The translations under genes were made by a program, and so were the position numbers. From NCBI RefSeq assembly GCF_024055715.1, contig NZ_JAMXMV010000006.1, positions 186,001 to 250,000 on the forward strand: a stretch of DNA of 64,000 nt, given 5' to 3'. This stretch comes from Actinoallomurus soli (GTDB lineage: Bacteria > Actinomycetota > Actinomycetes > Streptosporangiales > Streptosporangiaceae). The stretch's first letter is position 1, and each line of letters opens with the position of its first letter. The notes under the pieces are model-generated. The model did not search any database. It saw only the letters and a list, made by a program, of their open reading frames with translations, and was not told the DNA's origin. Shown here in pieces: positions 41,271 to 48,869 of the stretch.

Positions 41271-41386
41271 GCCGGTGGCGTTCTCGGCGCGAAGAACTCA
41301 GCCGCGGGCGGCGTGGCGGTTTCCGAACCATTGATAGCGCGTTTCCGCGGTTATCGTTGATCAAGCGGACTCGGGAAGGTGGAGAC

Positions 41387-41632
41387 GTGTGGCGAGTGGG
41401 CAATCCTGTTCGGGCGCTGATCCGGCTCGACGATCGAGTCCTGGGACGTTGGCTCGACCGCCCGCGCCGGCCGCTGAGTCTCCGGACCATGATCGTCCTT
41501 ACCGGCGTCTTTGCGGCCGTGGCGGTGCTCGGCGTTGTGATCACCGGGAACGTCGGCGGACCGATCGGCGTGTTGTTCGCCATCGCCGCAGGCTGGTACC
41601 AGCGGGCCCGTGACGTTCGCCGATCCCGGTGA
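41387..41632 (+). CDS. Small two-helix membrane protein
   Basis: Protein of 81 residues with two hydrophobic segments (TMIVLTGVFAAVAVLGVVI and GGPIGVLFAIAAGWYQ) and a basic tail. GTG 41387 is chosen at the start of the hydrophobic, protein-like part; the frame is open further upstream to 41267 but with no recognisable sequence. No function known. Confidence 0.5.
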   Translation: MWRVGNPVRALIRLDDRVLGRWLDRPRRPLSLRTMIVLTGVFAAVAVLGVVITGNVGGPIGVLFAIAAGWYQRARDVRRSR

Positions 41633-42055
41633 GCTCAAGCGTCCGGTGCCGCGCGTCAGCTCCATCGCCGCGCCCGTCCACCTCGACGCCGCCTAGGTGC
41701 GCGGAAGCCGGGCAGTTCGCCATTCCGTCAGGCTGAAGGCGGAGTCCTGCGGTGGGGCCTCGGATTCGGCGATGACTCGGCCGCCGTCAATTGAGCTCTG
41801 CAATGGCGCGAGCGACCAGGGATAACTTCGGCATAACGGGTCTTGTGCCAGGTATCCGGTCAGCTTACGCTCTGGCCTGCAGAGGCCGTTGTCCGCCTAA
41901 GGGGAGGGGGCGGCCCGCGGATTCGCGGTGGCCTTGTTCGGTTTTCGGGCGGAAGAAGGGCGGGGGCCCCTTCTGCCTTCGTAATGACGCGCCGGAGGCG
42001 TCGGCGGACGACGCCCTGGTGTGGCACCACCACGGGGGAAAGGACACCACAGTAT
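41633..42055. other. Spacer upstream of the lipoprotein gene
   Basis: About 420 bases without a gene I can support. AAAGGA about 11 bases before 42056 is the probable ribosome site of the next gene. Confidence 0.35.
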
Positions 42056-42694
42056 ATGAATGTCATTCCAGCGCGCCGTGCCGCGGGTATCACGGTCGCC
42101 GTGAGTGCCGGCCTGGCTCTGGCGGCCTGCGGGTCGAACAACGACAAAGGACACGACAAGGACTCGACCGCACCGCAGAGCTCCAAGGCCGCGGCGCCCG
42201 CTCCGGCCTCGAGCGACAAGCTGGACCTCACGCTCGCCGGAACGGTGAACGACCACGTCACCCGCTACAACAACGCTCCCAAGTGCACGTGGGACTGGAA
42301 CGACCTGTTCAACAAATGGGTCTACAACGTGTCCTTCCCCATCACCATCAAGGGGCAGGAGGGGACGTTCGGCGTGCTCGTCAACGACGCCGACCTCCAG
42401 GGCGGTAACTACGAGATCGCCAAGGAGAACGTCTCCGTCGACGGCCCCGACTCCAGCAAGCTGCACTGGGGCGGAGCCTTCGGCAGCAGCGGGTCGAGCG
42501 GCACCGTCACGATCAACCCGGACCACTCCGGCACCATCGACGGGGCCATCAAGGCCCGCACCGGGCCCAACCTCAAGGGCGACGGCACGCTCCTGCAGGT
42601 CAAGGGCTCGTGGAGTTGCGCGCAGTTCCACGACACATACGGCCACCCGCCCCTCACCGCTCCGCCGAGCCCGACCGCCACGCCCTCGTCCTGA
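42056..42694 (+). CDS. Secreted lipoprotein
   Basis: Protein of 212 residues. Lipoprotein signal with the lipobox LALAAC, giving lipidation at Cys ~25, then a Ser/Ala/Pro/Asp linker. The beta-rich outer domain contains a CTWDWNDLFNKWVYNVSFPI segment and a later Cys (SWSCAQFHDTYG) that could form a disulphide. The C terminus is Pro/Thr/Ser-rich. I do not recognise the domain. Confidence 0.78.
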   Translation: MNVIPARRAAGITVAVSAGLALAACGSNNDKGHDKDSTAPQSSKAAAPAPASSDKLDLTLAGTVNDHVTRYNNAPKCTWDWNDLFNKWVYNVSFPITIKGQEGTFGVLVNDADLQGGNYEIAKENVSVDGPDSSKLHWGGAFGSSGSSGTVTINPDHSGTIDGAIKARTGPNLKGDGTLLQVKGSWSCAQFHDTYGHPPLTAPPSPTATPSS

Positions 42695-42705
42695 ATTCCG
42701 CCGTC

Positions 42706-42743
42706 ATGCTCCCCGTCGTCCGCCGCAGGACGGCGGGAAGCAT
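42706..42743 (+). terminator. Hairpin terminator after the lipoprotein gene
   Basis: Sixteen-base stem (42706-42721 with 42728-42743), two non-Watson-Crick positions, loop GCCGCA. Confidence 0.7.
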
Positions 42744-42795
42744 AACGGCCCTCCCCTAGGGCATTCGCCGAGCCGTCGGCGGTCCGGATGGCCGG

Positions 42796-43620
42796 TCAGG
42801 CTCCGAGCTCTCGCAGGAATTCCGTGATGGCGGCTCGCACCGGCTCCGGCTTCTCCAGATGGACGTCGTGACCGGCTCCCGGCACCGTGACCACGTGCGT
42901 ACTCGGCCTGTCGCGTGCGATCTCCCGCGCGGCGCCGGCGGGGAACATGCCGGACTCGGCGAGGACGACGAGGGCCGGACACCTCACCATCCTCCATTCC
43001 GGCCAGAACGAACGCCGGGACAGTTCCGCCACGGACCGGACCATGAACCCGGGCTCGAAGCGCGGCCACCAGCCGTCCCGCCGTTCCGCGAGGCCGGCCG
43101 CCCAGCTCGTACCTACCGGGCCGCCGCCGAAGAACCCGACCGCCGCCTCTCGCGATCGGAACGGCACAGGCCAGGACGCGAGCCGGTTCTCGATGTCCTC
43201 CGGAAGGCCGGGTGCCGCGTCGCCGGGAGCGGCCTCGATCATCACCAGCGCACGGACGAGGTCGGGTCGGGCGGCGGCCGCGAGCATGGCGGTGTGACCG
43301 CCCAGCGACTGGCCCACCAGAAGGGCACGGCCCAGCCGCAGAGCATCGATGACGGCGACGACGTCGGAGACGTACGCAGCTCGGGACACGTCAGCGGGAC
43401 ACCGCTCGCTCGCGCCGTGCGCGCGCTGGTCGAAGACCACCACGCGGTGGGCCTCCCGGAGCCAGGCCGCGGTCTCGTCCCACTCACCGGAGTGGCCGGC
43501 CAGCCCGTGCAGCAGTACGACCGGCGTACCCGAACCGCCGTGATCACGGACCAGGAGACGGACCCCGTCGTTGACGGCCGTGCGTTCCACCGGATCCATC
43601 GGGGGCCTCGGTGACGGCAC
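42796..43620 (-). CDS. Alpha/beta hydrolase
   Basis: Protein of 274 residues. The oxyanion segment HGLAG follows strand VVLLHG (~34-43). The nucleophile elbow GQSLGG has Ser105, a late acid is likely in VVLAESGMF, and the catalytic His is in VPGAGHDVHLEKPE near the C terminus. The specific substrate cannot be told. Its start is 5 bases from the stop of the tandem SepF gene, so the two are probably co-transcribed. Confidence 0.85.
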   Translation of the reverse strand: MPSPRPPMDPVERTAVNDGVRLLVRDHGGSGTPVVLLHGLAGHSGEWDETAAWLREAHRVVVFDQRAHGASERCPADVSRAAYVSDVVAVIDALRLGRALLVGQSLGGHTAMLAAAARPDLVRALVMIEAAPGDAAPGLPEDIENRLASWPVPFRSREAAVGFFGGGPVGTSWAAGLAERRDGWWPRFEPGFMVRSVAELSRRSFWPEWRMVRCPALVVLAESGMFPAGAAREIARDRPSTHVVTVPGAGHDVHLEKPEPVRAAITEFLRELGA

Positions 43621-43625
43621 GGCGG

Positions 43626-44135
43626 TCAGGCGGGTTCGGGGGCCGTCTTCTCCTGCTGGAGCGCGGCCGCGCTCGGCCTGGCCAGTCCGGCGGGGACCAG
43701 CAGGAAGACCTTCGAGCCGAGGCGTTCCATGTCGCCGCCCCGTGCGCAGATGAGGCCGGCCGAGAAGTCCACGAGCTGCCTCGCCTCCTCGTCCGTCATC
43801 TCCGTGAGGTCCATGACGACCGGAACCCCCTCACGGAAGTAGTGCCCCACATGGAGCACCTCGTTGTAGTCGCGGGGCCGAAGCCTCTTCACGACGCCGG
43901 TCGTCGTGCCCGGCCCGGCGGGCACGGAGGGGATCAGGAGGAAGACCTTCGGGCCGAGGCGCTGCATGTCGCCGCCCCGCCCGCAGATGAGGCCGGCGGC
44001 GAAGTCGACGAGTTGCCTTCCCTCGTCGTCCGTCATCTCCGTGAGGTCCATCACCACCAGAACGCCCTGGCGGAAGTAGTGCCCCACGTACCGGACGTCG
44101 TTGTAGTCGCGAGGGCGCACTGTCTCGACTATCAC
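43626..44135 (-). CDS. Tandem double-SepF-domain protein
   Basis: Protein of 169 residues consisting almost wholly of two SepF (DUF552) domains at ~6-69 and ~85-148. Each contains RPRDYN, VGHYFR, VVMDLTEMTD, RQLVDF, AGLIC and KVFLL. The two copies are 51/64 identical and exactly 79 codons apart, so they arose by internal duplication. SepF normally has one domain plus an N-terminal membrane-binding amphipathic helix, and it polymerises with FtsZ at the septum. Here the N-terminal helix is missing, so this is a divergent paralogue, not the main division SepF. Function unknown. GTG start at 44135. Confidence 0.85.
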   Translation of the reverse strand: MIVETVRPRDYNDVRYVGHYFRQGVLVVMDLTEMTDDEGRQLVDFAAGLICGRGGDMQRLGPKVFLLIPSVPAGPGTTTGVVKRLRPRDYNEVLHVGHYFREGVPVVMDLTEMTDEEARQLVDFSAGLICARGGDMERLGSKVFLLVPAGLARPSAAALQQEKTAPEPA

Positions 44136-44338
44136 GCCCCCAGTCTTCCGTAGCCGCCACGAACATCAAGGTTCCCGGGCGTACGCGCGGTCGTGGCGGA
44201 ACGTGCGGATCGAGGATGCTCGCCCGGCATTCTGGCATCGGTCACCGACACTTCCGCAGCCGTCATCGAGGGTGCCGAGAAATGTCGGCGGGGTCGGTCA
44301 TGCTCTCTCGCGGGTTCCCCGAGAAGAGAGGCTTCCCC

Positions 44339-44470
44339 ATGTCGAACCCTGTCGCCGATGGGCGCGAAGGCGCACGTACGGGACGGTCCGCGGACTCGTT
44401 CAGCCGGTTCTGGGACGGGGCACCGGTCACCGATCGGCCGTGCCGGGCGCGGGGTGAAGGGCGCCGGTGA
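44339..44470 (+). CDS. Possible 43-residue leader protein of the MoxR/vWA operon
   Basis: Open frame starting MSNPVADGREGART with GAGAGG about 8 bases before ATG. Its TGA (44468-44470) overlaps the next gene in the same way as the other junctions of the operon. It has no hydrophobic segment and is basic at the C terminus. I cannot exclude chance; the overlap is the main argument. Confidence 0.3.
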   Translation: MSNPVADGREGARTGRSADSFSRFWDGAPVTDRPCRARGEGRR

Positions 44471-44949
44471 TGACGGACTGGGAACGCCGGAGCGTGGTGC
44501 GGGTGGTCCCGCCCGTGCGGCCGCGGAAACTGGCGAAGGTCCCCTTCGTGGAGCTCGCGGAGGGGCGGCTGCAGGGCGTGGTGTCCAGCGGGTCGGACAT
44601 CGCCCGGGTGTACGTCTCCTCCATCGCCGCGGGCACCCACACGTACAGCTGCGGTACGAACAACAACCGGCCCTGCGGCGGGCTGACCGGTTCTCCGTGC
44701 AAGCATCTGCAGGCCCTCGTCAGCGAGGCGGCGCTGCAGTACGGCCTCGACCGCGTCGCTCGCTACCTGCGGGTGGACGTCGGCGAGGGCGAGGATCTGA
44801 TCAGCCGGCTGGACGGGGCGCCGGAGCGCGCGCCGGCGGCCGGGGTGTTCAGCCGGTTCCTTCGCCACCTGGCCTATCTGGAGCTTCCGGACACGACGGA
44901 GCCGATCGCCGAGATGCAGTGGTTCCCGGCCACGAGGGCGGTGCGGTGA
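44467..44949 (+). CDS. SWIM-type zinc-finger protein
   Basis: Protein of 160 residues. Cys62, Cys70, Cys78 and His80 (TYSCGTNNNRPCGG..SPCKHLQAL) form a SWIM-like zinc site with wider spacing than the classical C-x-C-xn-C-x-H. The remainder is helical. SWIM proteins accompany the YehL-type MoxR ATPases; in E. coli the SWIM protein YehQ is larger, so here the zinc finger and the following protein may be a split form of it. The start is GTG 44467 or ATG 44470; the stop overlaps the next ATG by one base. Confidence 0.78.
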   Translation: MMTDWERRSVVRVVPPVRPRKLAKVPFVELAEGRLQGVVSSGSDIARVYVSSIAAGTHTYSCGTNNNRPCGGLTGSPCKHLQALVSEAALQYGLDRVARYLRVDVGEGEDLISRLDGAPERAPAAGVFSRFLRHLAYLELPDTTEPIAEMQWFPATRAVR

Positions 44950-46334
44950 TGCTCGGAGTTCAGCTCGCGGCGCTGCTCGACGGCCCGGTCCCGGGTGTGG
45001 CGGAGACCCTCGACCTGGTGGACGGGTTCGACGACGTCCTGGTGCACGGCCTGGCCAGGGTGGCCGAAGAGCAGGCGGGACGGCTCACCGCCATGGCGGG
45101 GGCACTGCGCGACACACCGCTCGGCCCGGCTGTGGCCGAGGCGGTGGAGAAGGTCACGGCGGGGTCGATCGGGGACGCGGAGCTGGCGCTGCTCGCGGGC
45201 GCCCGTACGACGCTGCTCGGCGCGGTGCACGATGCCCGGCTCGGCCGGTTCGACGCCGCGCTCGGCCGGACGAGGACCCCGTGGGAGCCGCCACCGGCCG
45301 CGCCGCCGGTCGACGGTCCGCTCGGCGCGGGACGGTCATGGTTGCAGGAGCTGGCCATCACCGGGTGGCGGGGCGTCGACCACGACCTCGTCTCCTCCGC
45401 CGACCAGGCCGTCTCGGCGTTGCTGGGCGAGCCGCGCCTGCGCGGGGCCGCGGTGCTGCTCGACGGGCTGGCCGCGGAGCTACGGGCCTCGTTCCCGGTG
45501 GTGATGATGGACCGGGTGCCCGCCCGGCGCTGGGCCGATCTGTGGGCGCGGGCGCTGCTGCTCCTCCAGCCGGGTACGGGCGGGGCGGTGGCCGCCGGGG
45601 TCGTGTCCGGGCGGCTGCTCCCGCTCGGGGTGGACGTCCACGAGCACGGTACGGCGCTGCAGATTCAGGTGCACGGCGTGCTCGAACCCACCGACGGTTC
45701 GTCCGCCCGTCTCGTACGGGCGAGCGTGGCGGCGGCGAAGGTCGACACGATCGTCGGGCCGGCGCTGTGGCGGTTGCTGGACGCGCATCCGGTGCTGCTC
45801 AAGGCGCTGGCCGAGCACCGGAGCGTCGACCTGGCGGAGCTGCCCGTCACGGCGGGCGGCGACCTGATCTGGCGGGACGACCAGGTGACTCTGGGGGAGC
45901 CGGCGGACCCGTTCGCGACGGCGCGGCTCCGCCTCACCGACGCGCACGCTCCGGCGGTCCCTCCTCTGGAGCGCCATCCGGTGCGCATCGCCGAACCCGT
46001 CCTGGTGGAGGGGTACACGATCGACGGCGACGTCCTGACCCTCGATGGGCATGCTCTCGCGCTCGACCTGGAGCGGCTGCCCGACTGCGGGCCGCTGACG
46101 CCGGAGCTGGTGGCGGCCTCGTCGGCCTGCATCGGGCTGGTCCGGTGGGAGGCCGGCCGGTGGGCGCTGCAGCCGCTCGCCGTGCAGGCGACGGTCAAGC
46201 GCAAGCCGGTGGAGGCGCACGGTGGTGACTGGGCGCTCGGCCCGACCGATCCGAAGGTCATCAAGGCCGAGGCCCGGGCCGGTGACGCCGTGGCCGTGCT
46301 GCGCGAGCGCGCGGGAAGGCTGCTGCGGCGATGA
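44949..46334 (+). CDS. Uncharacterised protein of the MoxR/vWA operon
   Basis: Protein of 461 residues, cytosolic, helical in its first half and beta-rich in its second. I recognise no catalytic motif. Visible stretches include GVDHDLVSSADQAVSALLGEP, DVHEHGTALQIQVHGVLEP and a final DPKVIKAEARAGDAVAVLRERA. It is coupled on both sides: its ATG overlaps the SWIM gene stop, and its stop overlaps the vWA gene start by 4 bases. It is probably the equivalent of the non-SWIM part of YehQ-like proteins. Confidence 0.75.
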   Translation: MLGVQLAALLDGPVPGVAETLDLVDGFDDVLVHGLARVAEEQAGRLTAMAGALRDTPLGPAVAEAVEKVTAGSIGDAELALLAGARTTLLGAVHDARLGRFDAALGRTRTPWEPPPAAPPVDGPLGAGRSWLQELAITGWRGVDHDLVSSADQAVSALLGEPRLRGAAVLLDGLAAELRASFPVVMMDRVPARRWADLWARALLLLQPGTGGAVAAGVVSGRLLPLGVDVHEHGTALQIQVHGVLEPTDGSSARLVRASVAAAKVDTIVGPALWRLLDAHPVLLKALAEHRSVDLAELPVTAGGDLIWRDDQVTLGEPADPFATARLRLTDAHAPAVPPLERHPVRIAEPVLVEGYTIDGDVLTLDGHALALDLERLPDCGPLTPELVAASSACIGLVRWEAGRWALQPLAVQATVKRKPVEAHGGDWALGPTDPKVIKAEARAGDAVAVLRERAGRLLRR

Positions 46335-47740
46335 GCGACCCCACGGCGGACCTGAGCGACCCCACGGCGGACACGAGTCACCCCACGGCGGACCTGAGCG
46401 ATCCCAGGGCGGACACGAGTCACCCCACGGCGGACCTGAGCGATCCCAGGGCGGGCACGGCCGCCGCCGCCTCCGCAGCGGTGGAGGAGAACCGGCGGCA
46501 GGTGCTCTACTGGCGGCTGCTGGCGCGGATGTTCGACCACGACGAGCAGCCGGCCCTCGAGGCGGCGAGCGTGGCGATCGTCGAGGACATCGGGCTGCCG
46601 CCCGCGCTGCTCGACCCGTCCGTGTCGTTGGACAACCTCGTCCAGCGTTTCCCGGATCTGCGGGCGGAGCTGGACGGGCTGCTGACCCCCGGCGACGACG
46701 ACCAGCGGGTACGCCGCGCCGCGCTGGTCTCCAAGCTGCTGCTCAACGTGCTGTCGACCGGGTCCGGCAGCGTCACCGCGACCCGGCTTGCCGACTGGCA
46801 GCGGGACGCGGGGTGGCTGAAGAGGGCGCTCGGCGCCGAGGGCGCGTGCGAGCTGGCCGGCGTGCTGTCGGCGCTCGAAGGCGACCTCGTGAGCCGGATG
46901 CGGTTGCGCGAGGTGCTGGCCGACCCGGCGCTGGCGCGGCAGCTCACGCCGAGCATGTCACTGATCGAGCAGCTCCTGCGCGACAAGGCGAACCTGTCGG
47001 GCGTCGCGCTGGCGAACGCCAAGGCGCTGATCCGCCGCTACGTCGATGAGGTCGCCGAGGTCCTGCGCACCCAGGTCCAGCAGACCAGCGCCGGGACGAT
47101 CGACCGGTCGGTGCCGCCGAAGCGCGTGTTCCGCAACCTCGACCTCGACCGGACGATCTGGAAGAACCTCACCAACTGGGACCCGGAGGAAGAACGGCTG
47201 TACGTCGACCGGCTCTTCTACCGGCAGACCGCCAAGCGCACGACGCCCGCCCGCCTCATCGTGGTGGTCGACCAGTCCGGGTCGATGGTCGACTCGATGG
47301 TGAACTGCACGATCCTGGCGTCCATCTTCGCGGGCCTGCCGAAGGTCGACGTCCACCTGATCGCGTACGACACGCGGGCGCTCGACCTGACGCCCTGGGT
47401 GCACGACCCGTTCGAGGTGCTGCTGCGGACGCAGCTCGGCGGCGGCAACGACGGGCCGGTCGCGATGGCGATGGCCCGCCCCAAGATCACCGATCCGGCC
47501 AACACGGTGATGGTGTGGATCTCCGACTTCTACGAGTTCGACCGGTCACAGCCGCTGTTCGACGGCATTCAGGCGGTGCACCGGTCCGGGGTGAAGTTCA
47601 TCCCGGTCGGCTCGGTGAACAGCTCCGGGCACCAGAGCGTGAACCCCTGGTTCCGGCAGCGCTTCAAGGATCTCGGCACGCCCGTGATCTCAGGCCACAT
47701 CCGCAAGCTCGTCTTCGAGCTGAAGAACTTCCTGGACTAA
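46331..47740 (+). CDS. von Willebrand factor A (MIDAS) protein, MoxR partner
   Basis: Protein of 469 residues. Residues 2-43 are six perfect-to-near heptads of SDPTADL type. A helical domain (~45-290) follows. The C-terminal vWA domain begins LIVVVDQSGSMVDS, with the metal-site DxSxS at 314-318, a GGGNDGPVA segment supplying the Thr/Gly loop, and VWISDFYEFD for the acidic third ligand. vWA proteins of this kind bind the adjacent MoxR ATPase, as YehP is paired with YehL. It overlaps the preceding gene by 4 bases. Confidence 0.9.
   Translation: MSDPTADLSDPTADTSHPTADLSDPRADTSHPTADLSDPRAGTAAAASAAVEENRRQVLYWRLLARMFDHDEQPALEAASVAIVEDIGLPPALLDPSVSLDNLVQRFPDLRAELDGLLTPGDDDQRVRRAALVSKLLLNVLSTGSGSVTATRLADWQRDAGWLKRALGAEGACELAGVLSALEGDLVSRMRLREVLADPALARQLTPSMSLIEQLLRDKANLSGVALANAKALIRRYVDEVAEVLRTQVQQTSAGTIDRSVPPKRVFRNLDLDRTIWKNLTNWDPEEERLYVDRLFYRQTAKRTTPARLIVVVDQSGSMVDSMVNCTILASIFAGLPKVDVHLIAYDTRALDLTPWVHDPFEVLLRTQLGGGNDGPVAMAMARPKITDPANTVMVWISDFYEFDRSQPLFDGIQAVHRSGVKFIPVGSVNSSGHQSVNPWFRQRFKDLGTPVISGHIRKLVFELKNFLD
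46334..46459 (+). repeat. Six-copy 21-base coding repeat
   Basis: Codons 2-43 of the vWA gene are six 21-base units coding S-(D/H)-P-(T/R)-A-(D/G)-(L/T). The units alternate in pairs, suggesting expansion in 42-base steps. Confidence 0.85.
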
Positions 47741-47750
47741 GAGGAGAACG

Positions 47751-48869
47751 ATGACCGACGAGATGCTGCGCGCCCCGGCCGAGGTCAAGTACGCCGAGGA
47801 GCTCGACTGGCTGGAGTCGATCGACGACGGACCCAAGCCGTTCTCCTGGCGGCTCAGCCCGCGGATGGTCCGGCTGTTCATCCTGGGCTCCGAGCGGGCC
47901 GACGGGCTGGACCGGGAGATCCCGCAGAAGTGGTTCGGCGACCGGAGTTTCGTCGAGCGGAGCATCGTGACGCTCGCCTCGGACCGCGGCCTGCTGCTGA
48001 TCGGCGATCCCGGCACCGGGAAGAGCTGGCTCGCCGAGCTGCTGTCGGCGGCCATCTGCCGTAACTCGACGCTGGTCGTCCAGGGGACGGCGGGCACCAC
48101 CGAGGACCACATCAAGTACTCGTGGAACGTCTCGATGGTGATCGCGAAGGGGCAGTCGCGCGAGTCGATGATCCCCTCTCCGATCATGACGGCGATGGAG
48201 CAGGGGATGATCGGGCGGTTCGAGGAGCTGACCCGGTCGACCAGCGACGTACAGGACGCCCTCATCTCGATCCTGTCCGAGAAGTACGTCTCCATCCCCG
48301 AGCTCGACGACGACAACATCGTCTTCGCTCAGCCCGGATTCTCGATCATCGCCACCGCCAACAGCCGCGACCGGGGCGTCAACGACCTGTCGTCCGCCCT
48401 CAAGCGGCGGTTCAACTTCGTCCGCATCCCGGTGGTGACGAACAAACGGAGCGAGGCCGAGATCGTGCGGTTCCGCACGGCCGAGCTGATGCGGCGGCAC
48501 CGCATCGACCTGGAGGTGCCGCCCACGCTGCTGGACATCCTGCTGCAGAGCTTCGCCGACCTGCGCGCGGCGGCGGCCTCGGCCACCAGCGACGACGAGA
48601 AGCTGGAGTCGGCGCTGTCCACGGCGGAGCAGATCGGTGTGCTGGAGGACGCCGTCCTGCACAGCCAGTTCTTCGGCGACCGTACGCTCCGGGCGGAGAC
48701 GCTCGCCGGTTCGCTGGTGGGCTCGCTCGCCCGCCGCAGCCCGGAGGACCTGGCGATCCTGAACAAGTTCTGGCACGGGGTGATCGAGCCGCGCAGCAAG
48801 CAGGACGACGGCGCGCCGTGGCAGGCGTTCCTGGAGGGCGGCCGGCAGGCCCTGGAAACGCTGTCATGA
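47751..48869 (+). CDS. MoxR-type AAA+ ATPase (YehL-like)
   Basis: Protein of 372 residues. Walker A GDPGTGKS is at 85-92, the Walker-B-like RFEELTR at ~156-162 keeps the glutamates, and sensor 1 is SIIATANSRDRG (~198-209). The arginine-finger region is SSALKRRFNFVRIPVV. The MoxR family acts as chaperone-like remodellers together with vWA proteins. Neighbours (vWA, SWIM, DUF5682) place it in the YehL subgroup. It starts 10 bases after the vWA gene and overlaps the DUF5682 gene by 4. Confidence 0.92.
   Translation: MTDEMLRAPAEVKYAEELDWLESIDDGPKPFSWRLSPRMVRLFILGSERADGLDREIPQKWFGDRSFVERSIVTLASDRGLLLIGDPGTGKSWLAELLSAAICRNSTLVVQGTAGTTEDHIKYSWNVSMVIAKGQSRESMIPSPIMTAMEQGMIGRFEELTRSTSDVQDALISILSEKYVSIPELDDDNIVFAQPGFSIIATANSRDRGVNDLSSALKRRFNFVRIPVVTNKRSEAEIVRFRTAELMRRHRIDLEVPPTLLDILLQSFADLRAAAASATSDDEKLESALSTAEQIGVLEDAVLHSQFFGDRTLRAETLAGSLVGSLARRSPEDLAILNKFWHGVIEPRSKQDDGAPWQAFLEGGRQALETLS

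Noticed and set aside
48122..48865. Longer DUF5682 start inside the MoxR gene
   Set aside because: The extension lies in another frame of the ATPase gene and reads as Arg/Gly/Pro-rich filler. ATG 48866 gives a 4-base overlap typical of the operon.
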